Assembly (NCBI GenBank): GCA_001603055.1
Contig: LVAZ01000275.1
Location: 1,981 to 15,884, forward strand
DNA length: 13,904 nt
Reading direction: 5' to 3'
From: Victivallales bacterium Lenti_02
GTDB lineage: Bacteria; Verrucomicrobiota; Lentisphaeria; Oligosphaerales; Lenti-02
Shown: positions 1-5,236 of the stretch, in pieces
Numbering within the stretch: position 1 is the stretch's first letter
Layout of the letters: each line of letters starts with the position of its first letter
Program-made: the position numbers and the translations under genes
The notes under the pieces: model-generated
What the model was told of the DNA's origin: nothing
Seen by the model: the letters and a program-made list of their open reading frames with translations, nothing else
The model's database searches: none

Positions 1-32
1 GGGCCGGCTTCGTCGGCCCGCCATGTTTTTTT
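1..32 (+). terminator. Right part of an intrinsic terminator cut by the window edge
   Basis: GGGCCG at 1-6 pairs with CGGCCC at 14-19 across a 7-base loop. A run of seven T follows at 26-32. The six bases between stem and T-run (GCCATG, 20-25) are unpaired within the window. If the stem continues to the left, the bases just outside should read close to CATGGC. The element would terminate a plus-strand gene lying upstream. Confidence 0.6.
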
Positions 33-52
33 CACAAAAACCGCACAATGGC

Positions 53-81
53 TTGACGGTTCTCGGCAAGGCGGGTATGGT
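53..81 (+). promoter_or_regulatory. Sigma-70-type promoter of the pseudopilin gene
   Basis: TTGACG at 53-58 is followed by a 17-base spacer and TATGGT at 76-81. The -35 box matches five of six consensus bases and the -10 box four of six. The predicted start near 88 leaves a leader of about 90 bases before the gene at 179. Confidence 0.6.
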
Positions 82-178
82 CGAGACAAATCGAGGTCGT
101 TCCGAGAGTCCTGGGATAACAACCCGTTGCTGGGTTTGGTGTTCCACTCAGGCATAACAGGCAAAATAGGAGTCAATC

Positions 179-874
179 ATGGTTTTCCGTCCTCCTTCCC
201 GCCGTCGGTTCACTCTGATCGAGCTGCTCGTGGTGATCGCGATCATCGCGATTCTCGCCTCGATGCTGCTTCCCGCTCTCCAGCAGGCCCGCGAAAAAGC
301 CCGCCAAATCAACTGCGTGAACAACATGAAGCAACTGGGCCTCGGCATGATGATGTACGCGGACGACAACCGCGAGCGGTTCATGGTCTGCCGCGACCCG
401 GACAACGTGTTCCGGCCGCAGCCCTACAACGGTGCCGATGTCACCTGGGCCTGGTCCCAGTACATCTGGCAGTATGTGAACGACGCCAACAGCTTCCGTT
501 GCCCCTCGCACAGCCTGGCCCGGCCGACCAACCCGACCGGGAGCCCGACCCGGATGGTGCGCTGGTCCTACGCCCGCCAGTACGGCGAATTCAACGGCAC
601 CAAGGCCCGCGTCAGCGAGCAGCGCTCCCTGAGCGAATTCAAGGAGCCCTCGGGCACGCTGATGCTCGGCGAAGTCAACGACTGCGGGCGCGTGGGTCCG
701 CGCGATGTGCCCTGGCCCGGTCCCACCGTGCCGGTCGACACGCTCACCAACTCGGGCTACCGCCCCGCCGCGCGCCACAACAACATGAACAACTGGGCCT
801 ACCACGACGGCCACGTGGCCAGCGCCCGCCAGGATGGCCTCCCCGCCCGCGAGTATTCCCTGGAAGCGGACTGA
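179..874 (+). CDS. Type II secretion/type IV pilin-like pseudopilin, H-X9-DG type
   Basis: This 231-residue protein has a short basic leader, then FTLIELLVVIAIIAILA from Phe11, the class III signal and hydrophobic helix of pseudopilins. Glu at mature position +5 (Glu15) is present. The residue before the expected cleavage site is Arg rather than the usual Gly. Near the C-terminus, His200 is followed nine residues later by Asp210-Gly211, the H-X9-DG motif of the large prepilin families of Lentisphaerota and Planctomycetota. The start is supported by AGGAG six bases upstream. The gene has its own promoter and terminator, so it is probably monocistronic. It likely reaches the inner membrane or periplasm through a prepilin peptidase not encoded here. 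Its substrate or partner is unknown, and such paralogues are typically numerous in these genomes. Confidence 0.93.
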   Translation: MVFRPPSRRRFTLIELLVVIAIIAILASMLLPALQQAREKARQINCVNNMKQLGLGMMMYADDNRERFMVCRDPDNVFRPQPYNGADVTWAWSQYIWQYVNDANSFRCPSHSLARPTNPTGSPTRMVRWSYARQYGEFNGTKARVSEQRSLSEFKEPSGTLMLGEVNDCGRVGPRDVPWPGPTVPVDTLTNSGYRPAARHNNMNNWAYHDGHVASARQDGLPAREYSLEAD

Positions 875-895
875 GGCAGGCATCCCGTTTCTTGG

Positions 896-936
896 ACGCG
901 GTTGGACAGGTTCGTGCTGTCCAGCCGCGTTTTTTT
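896..936 (+). terminator. Intrinsic terminator of the pseudopilin gene
   Basis: A 14-bp stem pairs 896-909 with 917-930 around a 7-base loop, with a single G-U pair (902 with 924). T continues through 936, giving seven T from 930. It starts 21 bases after the pseudopilin stop. On the minus strand the stem is not followed by a T-run, so it is unlikely to stop transcription from the convergent gene that ends at 937. Confidence 0.93.
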
Positions 937-1992
937 CTAAACGAGTTGGCGTATGCGGTCGAGCCAGCGGGCCGCGTCGTCGTGGTCGGGGGAGAAGCGC
1001 ACGAAGATGAAGCGGGTGCCGGGGGGGGCGGTGCGCAGCAGGCGCTCGATGGTCGCGTCGGACAGCCAGGCGAGGACGTGGACCGGGCCTTCCGGCCCGC
1101 CGAAGTGTTCGAGGATGGGATCGATGCCCTGCTTGGCGGGGACGCGGTTGAAGGCGTAGAAGTTGGGAATCTTGTTGAAGGAGGGGAACTGGTGCTCGGC
1201 GGCGGCGCAGCAGTGCATGCCCAGGCTGCCGAAGGTCCGGGACAGCTCGATGAGTTCCGGCAAGGCGAATTCCTCGAACATCTCGGTGCTGATGATGCCG
1301 CATTCGTCGTTGCTGGTCCACGGTCCCAGCTCGGGCGGGGCCCAGGCGCTGGGGCAGTGGCAGGGGCTCATGGTCGGGAATTCCCGGCGCAGCTCGGCCA
1401 GGAAGTTGCGGTAGAATTCGGCGCAGATGCCGACCAGGCGCTTCACCGCGTCCCGTTCGCCCGGCGTGGCCATGGCGCAGAGGAAGTCGGTCTTCTCCCA
1501 GATTTGCGCGGCGATGTCGAACCCGGTCTGCATGTCGCAGGGGCCGAGCACGGCTTCGAGCCCCAGCTCCGCCTGCACCGCTTTGCCCAGCTCGAAGACC
1601 CGGACCAGGCCGGGGCAGTCCCAGAGAGAGGGCAGGGCGATGGCGTCGGCCTCGGCGGCATTGGCTACGCGGGGCAGGGCGCAGGGATTGCTGTCCTCGT
1701 ACTGGTGGACCGGGCAGCCGAAGGCCTGGGCGAAGATTTCGGTGCCGGTGAGCAGGCGGGCGGTGGGCACGCCGTCGTGGCCGATCGCCTCGACCAGCTC
1801 GACCTGGCGCCGGTAGTCCTCCGCCACCCAGCCCACCCATTCCCGCACGGGAGCGGTGGAAAGATTGAAGGGACCGCCCGGCACCGCGTAGATCGGCGTG
1901 TGGGGCAGCAGGCAACAGAAGGCGGGACGATCCGTCCCGCCCCGGTAGATCGAGCGGAGGAATCGTTCGTTTTCGGCAAGGCGTCGGTTCAT
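937..1992 (-). CDS. Uroporphyrinogen decarboxylase-like (URO-D superfamily) protein
   Basis: This 351-residue protein resembles the broad URO-D/cobamide methyltransferase superfamily rather than the haem enzyme HemE. It has the family's opening pattern of an N-terminal helix followed by a TDRP segment. A later helix-strand block has a His-Cys-Cys (about residues 260-262) where methyltransferase members carry a metal-binding His-Cys. The C-terminus matches the closing strands of the TIM barrel. The HemE signature RQAGR is absent. The ATG at 1990-1992 is preferred over an upstream ATG at 2080-2082 because GGAG lies eight bases before it and the extra 30 residues look non-coding. It is divergent from the membrane protein gene at 2081, with 88 bases between. 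Many Lentisphaerota carry multiple such paralogues, often suspected of demethylating small compounds. The substrate cannot be read from the sequence. Confidence 0.82.
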   Translation of the reverse strand: MNRRLAENERFLRSIYRGGTDRPAFCCLLPHTPIYAVPGGPFNLSTAPVREWVGWVAEDYRRQVELVEAIGHDGVPTARLLTGTEIFAQAFGCPVHQYEDSNPCALPRVANAAEADAIALPSLWDCPGLVRVFELGKAVQAELGLEAVLGPCDMQTGFDIAAQIWEKTDFLCAMATPGERDAVKRLVGICAEFYRNFLAELRREFPTMSPCHCPSAWAPPELGPWTSNDECGIISTEMFEEFALPELIELSRTFGSLGMHCCAAAEHQFPSFNKIPNFYAFNRVPAKQGIDPILEHFGGPEGPVHVLAWLSDATIERLLRTAPPGTRFIFVRFSPDHDDAARWLDRIRQLV

Positions 1993-2080
1993 GGCGACCG
2001 CTCCGGTGGCATTCCAGTCGGACGGGGGTAACTTGTTTCCGTCGAACCGGCGATTCAAACCCAAGCCGACGGGGTCGCGC

Positions 2081-3139
2081 ATGAATGTCCGTTTTCCGTT
2101 TTTCCTGATTCTCTTCAGCGGCTGGCTGGCGAGCGCCTGCTCGGTGCCGGTCTTCCGCTACGCGCTCGAATTCTGGGACACGGACACCTATCTGCTCGAG
2201 GTTCGCCTGCCCGAACCCGTGCCGGCGGATTTCCGGGAAGCCTTGGCGGCCTTCGCCGCGGAGCGTCCGATCAACGTGGCCGTGCGGGAGATCGAGGGGG
2301 CGGGAGCGAACGCGGGCATGAGCCTGCGCTTCCCGCCGGGCGGCGCGGTCCGTCCGCCCATTCTCGATCTTCCTGCCACCGCCGCCGGCTTGGCGCTGGT
2401 GCAGGATTCCCCCGCGCGCGCCGCGCTGGCCGGGAAGCTGCTCGCGGGCGACACGGCCGTGTTTCTGTTTCTCGAATCGGGCGATGCCGGGCATGATCGG
2501 GCCGTGCGGGAGCGGCTCGACCGCATACTCCGCGACCTCGAGGGGACCTTGGAGCTTCCCCCCCAGCCGGAGGCGGAGGAGGCGGCGGCGGAGCCGCATG
2601 GCGCCGGTCCCGAGCTGGCCATCCGTTTCTCGGTGGTCCCCGTCCGCCGGGACGATCCCCGCGAACAGGTGCTGGTCCAGACCCTGCTCGCCACCGAAGC
2701 CGACCTGCGCGAGCTGAAGGGGCCGATGGTGTTTCCGGTCTTCGGCCGCGGGCGGGTGCTCTACGCCATTGTGGACAAGGGCATCCGGGCCGATGTGGTC
2801 GCCGATGCCGCGACTTTCCTGGCGGGGCCCTGTTCCTGCCAGGTGAAGGCCCAGAATCCGGGGATGGACCTGCCGCTGGCCGCCGCCTGGGATTCGGTTT
2901 TCGCGGAGGTGGTCTACCGGGAAGTGGAGCTGCCCCCGCTGGCCGCGATCAGCCTGGCCCCCGGGGGCGAGGATTCCGCCGCGCCGGACGAGTTGGCCGG
3001 AGCTTCGCGCGAGGAGTCCCCCCCGCCCCCGGCGGAGCCCCGTGCGGGCATCCGCCTGGCCTTGCCCTTCGCGGCCTTCGGTCTGGTGGTGCTGGTCGGT
3101 TCTTTGGGCTTGCTGCTCCGGCGTCGGCGCCAGTCCTGA
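2081..3139 (+). CDS. Uncharacterised membrane-anchored protein with N-terminal lipobox-like Cys and C-terminal TM helix
   Basis: I recognise the pattern but no function. The 352-residue product starts with a signal-like hydrophobic segment ending in ASAC, so Cys20 may be lipidated. The following SVPVFRYALEFW and the later FGRGR and CSCQV...NPG segments recall an uncharacterised family seen in Planctomycetota and relatives. This recollection has not been checked. A Cys-X-Cys pair lies at 251 and 253. A Pro/Glu-rich linker (about 305-320) precedes one transmembrane helix (about 325-345) and a terminal RRRR, which would leave the tail in the cytoplasm and the bulk outside. The ATG at 2081 is chosen because it begins the signal sequence; an in-frame ATG at 1991 would bury it. 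The ribosome binding site is weak (GGGG about nine bases upstream). It stands alone, with no transporter genes beside it. Confidence 0.75.
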   Translation: MNVRFPFFLILFSGWLASACSVPVFRYALEFWDTDTYLLEVRLPEPVPADFREALAAFAAERPINVAVREIEGAGANAGMSLRFPPGGAVRPPILDLPATAAGLALVQDSPARAALAGKLLAGDTAVFLFLESGDAGHDRAVRERLDRILRDLEGTLELPPQPEAEEAAAEPHGAGPELAIRFSVVPVRRDDPREQVLVQTLLATEADLRELKGPMVFPVFGRGRVLYAIVDKGIRADVVADAATFLAGPCSCQVKAQNPGMDLPLAAAWDSVFAEVVYREVELPPLAAISLAPGGEDSAAPDELAGASREESPPPPAEPRAGIRLALPFAAFGLVVLVGSLGLLLRRRRQS

Positions 3140-3248
3140 CCCCGGTTTGCCGCCGCCGGGAAGTCCGGCACCGCCCGGGGCGGAAGAAAAAAACGGGCCG
3201 TTTCCACTACGGATTGCACAAATTCTTGCGGTTGTTTGCTTGAGAAAC

Positions 3249-3276
3249 TTGCACACCACCCCGGAACCTGTACATT
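3249..3276 (+). promoter_or_regulatory. Candidate promoter of the structured leader
   Basis: TTGCAC at 3249-3254 and TACATT at 3271-3276 are separated by 16 bases inside the only AT-richer part of the gap. The -35 match is three of six and the -10 match four of six. A start near 3283 would fall just before the first hairpin and give a leader of about 470 bases for the RRM gene at 3753. Confidence 0.35.
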
Positions 3277-3689
3277 CATGAGTGTTGACGGGTGTTTCGC
3301 CCGTGCTGTTGCAGTGGCCGGTTCGCCGGCCGATCTATTGGTACACATCCGGAGGTCGACGGTTGGTTTCCCTTTGCACCGGTTTCGGTCGGTGCTTCCG
3401 CATTCGCCACGCAATGGTGGCGACGTCTCTGCTCGGATGCCCGGTAGGGGACAGAGGCGCAGAAATCGGGCTGGCTCCGACACCCAGCGGACAGGTGGCG
3501 GGGTGAGAAAAGCTGAACGACCGCCGGTTGGTGTACACAGCGTTCGCGGAACCGAAACGGTTTCCGCGGTATTCTGCAGCGACGACCCTCCGTGACGCAG
3601 GCCGCTCCGGCATCCTGCCAGAGGACTTCCCTTCCTCCCTCCATGTTTTTCCCTCAATAGTCTCTCGTTTCTCCCCCCGTCTGTCATTC

Positions 3690-3734
3690 CCGCCAAGGTG
3701 ACCCACGGAATTCGTATGACGAACCACTTGGCGG
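3690..3734 (+). promoter_or_regulatory. Hairpin abutting the Shine-Dalgarno of the first RRM gene
   Basis: CCGCCAAG at 3690-3697 pairs perfectly with CTTGGCGG at 3727-3734. A bulged G allows two more pairs. The stem ends four bases before AAGGA (3739-3743), the ribosome binding site for the ATG at 3753. There is no T-run, so this is not a terminator. A role in translation control or mRNA stability is an inference from position. Confidence 0.5.
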
Positions 3735-3752
3735 ACGCAAGGACATCGCAGA

Positions 3753-4076
<324 letters not shown>

Positions 4077-4092
4077 GTCTTGAGTCCCAAGC

Positions 4093-4115
4093 CGGGCTGG
4101 TGCGCAACCGGCCCG
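4093..4115 (+). promoter_or_regulatory. Hairpin between the two RRM genes
   Basis: A 9-bp stem pairs 4093-4101 with 4107-4115 around a 5-base loop, with one G-U pair. No T-run follows, so read-through into the second gene is expected. It lies 12 bases before the Shine-Dalgarno AAGGA (4128-4132) of the second gene, echoing the hairpin before the first. It could be a processing or stability element. Confidence 0.45.
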
Positions 4116-4142
4116 ATTTCCCTCCCCAAGGAATTGTCTCCA

Positions 4143-4457
4143 ATGAACATCTACGTCGGTAATCTCTCCTACTCCACCAACGACGACCAGCTCCGCTCCT
4201 ACTTCGAAGAGTACGGCGTGGTCGACTCCGCCCGCGTCATCATGGACCGCGACAGCGGCCGCTCGAAGGGCTTCGGCTTCGTCGAGATGTCCAACGCCAA
4301 CGAGGCCAACGCCGCGATCGAAGCCCTGAACGGGCGCGAAGTCGAAGGCCGCAGCCTGACCGTGAACGAGGCCCGTCCCCGCGAGGACCGCGGTCCCCGT
4401 CGCGGTGGTGGCGGCGGCGGCGGTTTCGACCGCGGTCCCCGTCGTCCCCGCTACTAG
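4143..4457 (+). CDS. RNA-binding protein with one RRM domain and Arg/Gly tail (second copy)
   Basis: This 104-residue protein is a tandem paralogue of the RRM protein encoded immediately upstream. RNP2 (residues 3-8) and RNP1 (42-49) are identical in the two. Over the RRM only a handful of residues differ, for example FTEY against FEEY and AKEA against ANEA. The tail diverges: here it is a short Gly run followed by FDRGPRRPRY, more basic and less glycine-rich. AAGGA ten bases upstream supports the ATG. Sixty-six bases separate the genes, and a strong terminator follows this one, so the pair is probably a two-gene operon. The different tails could give different RNA affinity or partners. Confidence 0.95.
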   Translation: MNIYVGNLSYSTNDDQLRSYFEEYGVVDSARVIMDRDSGRSKGFGFVEMSNANEANAAIEALNGREVEGRSLTVNEARPREDRGPRRGGGGGGGFDRGPRRPRY

Positions 4458-4477
4458 TTCCGGACGGTAGCATTTTG

Positions 4478-4517
4478 CGGCGGCATCGGTCCTGGCGACC
4501 GGTGCCGCCGTTTTTTT
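4478..4517 (+). terminator. Intrinsic terminator of the RRM gene pair
   Basis: A 14-bp stem pairs 4478-4491 with 4497-4510 around the loop CTGGC, with one G-U pair, and is followed at once by seven T (4511-4517). It begins 20 bases after the stop codon of the second RRM gene. Confidence 0.95.
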
Positions 4518-4782
4518 GTTTCGCACTGCCGAGTTAGGCGGTCCTGCGCCTGCATCCCGCCACCAGCAGTTCCCCCGGCCCTGTCGTGTTGCAGAAGCCG
4601 GTTTTGGCCTTCGAGCCCGGCCAATGAGGGCGGTGTCTCGCAGTTCGCAGGGGCGAGGCTTGCCCTCGCCCGGCCCCGCGGTCAACCAAACGGGGTGCAA
4701 CCATTTGACTGGCTTGGTATTCCTGCCCCCGCCAGAGCCGGTCTTGTTTCACAGGTCGTTTTCATTTGCCCGCGCGGCCCGG
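4518..4782. other. Gene-free stretch with several hairpins
   Basis: No convincing coding frame is seen between the RRM terminator and the ptsH promoter. The stretch holds two clear inverted repeats: TTGGCC/GGCCAA at 4604-4609 and 4619-4624, and GGGCGAGG/CCTCGCCC at 4651-4658 and 4664-4671 with a 5-base loop. Neither has a T-run. This may be a degenerate repetitive intergenic element, but only one copy is present here, so that cannot be tested. Confidence 0.4.
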
Positions 4783-4811
4783 TGGACATTCCGCAGGCGG
4801 ATCGGTATAGT
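4783..4811 (+). promoter_or_regulatory. Promoter of the ptsH-ptsI-nusG paralogue operon
   Basis: TGGACA at 4783-4788, a 17-base spacer and TATAGT at 4806-4811 give five of six matches in each box. The predicted start near 4818 leaves a leader of about 137 bases. That leader contains an imperfect GC hairpin (CGCCCCT at 4859-4865 with AGGGGGCG at 4875-4882). Confidence 0.75.
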
Positions 4812-4954
4812 ACGGGCCGTCATATTGTTCGATTGCAGGATTCGCCGCAATTGCAGCACGCCCCTATCCCCGGCAGGGGGCGATTGGTTTCCGCACCCCT
4901 CCCGGGGCAGTCAAACAAGGGCAGTGCCGCTGGTGTCTGTCCATCCCGGTTCCG

Positions 4955-5236
4955 ATGGCACAGTCAAAGACTATATCAATCCAGGTCAAGGTGCAGAACA
5001 AGTACGGACTGCACGCCCGTCCCGTGACGTTGATCGTCAAGTTGGCGCTGACGTTCACCTCCCGCATTTCCTTCGAGCGCGGGGGTACGGCGAGCGACGC
5101 CAAAAGCGTGATGGGTCTTCTGCTCTTGGCGGCCGAGCAGGGAGCGGAACTGACCCTAACTGCCGAAGGGCCTGATGCAGAGGAGGCGGTTGAGGCACTT
5201 GAGCGACTCTTCAAGGACAAATTCGGCGAAGACTGA
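4955..5236 (+). CDS. ptsH: Phosphocarrier protein HPr
   Basis: The 93-residue protein matches the whole length of HPr, the small cytoplasmic phosphate relay of the PEP:sugar phosphotransferase system. GLHARPV places the phosphorylated histidine at His20. DAKSVMG places the regulatory serine at Ser51, the site modified by HPr kinase in bacteria that have it. The C-terminal helix ends in an EALERLF segment. No Shine-Dalgarno sequence is visible before the ATG, which is preceded by a pyrimidine-rich stretch, so initiation is unusual; no better in-frame start exists. The 3' end overlaps the likely start of ptsI. No sugar-specific enzyme II gene is in the window, so a mainly regulatory role is possible. 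Confidence 0.95.
   Translation: MAQSKTISIQVKVQNKYGLHARPVTLIVKLALTFTSRISFERGGTASDAKSVMGLLLLAAEQGAELTLTAEGPDAEEAVEALERLFKDKFGED

Larger units (their letters stand above)
3140..3752 (+). promoter_or_regulatory. 613-base gene-free region: structured leader or non-coding RNA upstream of the RRM genes
   Basis: No frame here looks coding. After the upstream stop comes a GC hairpin (3150-3183) without a T-run, then a more AT-rich stretch (3205-3280) with a candidate promoter. Five hairpins follow: 3288-3304 (7 bp, TTT loop), 3316-3331 (6 bp, TTCG loop), 3376-3395 (6 bp), 3404-3423 (7 bp) and 3545-3568 (10 bp with one bulged T). A pyrimidine-rich tract spans 3626-3690. A last hairpin (3690-3734) stops just short of the Shine-Dalgarno sequence. 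I checked by eye for RNase P, SRP RNA, tmRNA and 6S hallmarks and did not find them. It may be a long 5' leader or a separate RNA. Confidence 0.5.

Noticed and set aside
127..2031. Long plus-strand open frame across the pseudopilin terminator
   Set aside because: It reads through a strong terminator and antisense to the UroD-like gene, has no ribosome binding site, and matches no family.
3150..3183. Terminator after the membrane protein gene
   Set aside because: The hairpin is strong but is followed by purines and A-runs on the plus strand and has no T-run on the minus strand.
173..3259. Very long minus-strand open frame spanning three genes
   Set aside because: It runs antisense to the pseudopilin and the membrane protein gene and out of frame through the UroD-like gene. 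Composition is Arg/Gly/Pro-rich with no domain, which is a high-GC shadow.
3283..3600. RNase P RNA, SRP RNA, tmRNA or 6S RNA
   Set aside because: Looked for the conserved cores of RNase P RNA and SRP RNA and the tRNA-like end of tmRNA on both strands, and saw none. A 6S-like long rod with a central bubble was also not apparent.
4689..4700. 12-base match AACGGGGTGCAA shared with 13476-13487
   Set aside because: Several 12-base matches are expected by chance in a window of this size, and flanking similarity is poor.
4705..4733. TTGACT as a -35 box for ptsH
   Set aside because: No -10-like sequence lies 15-19 bases downstream, and the promoter at 4783-4811 is far better.
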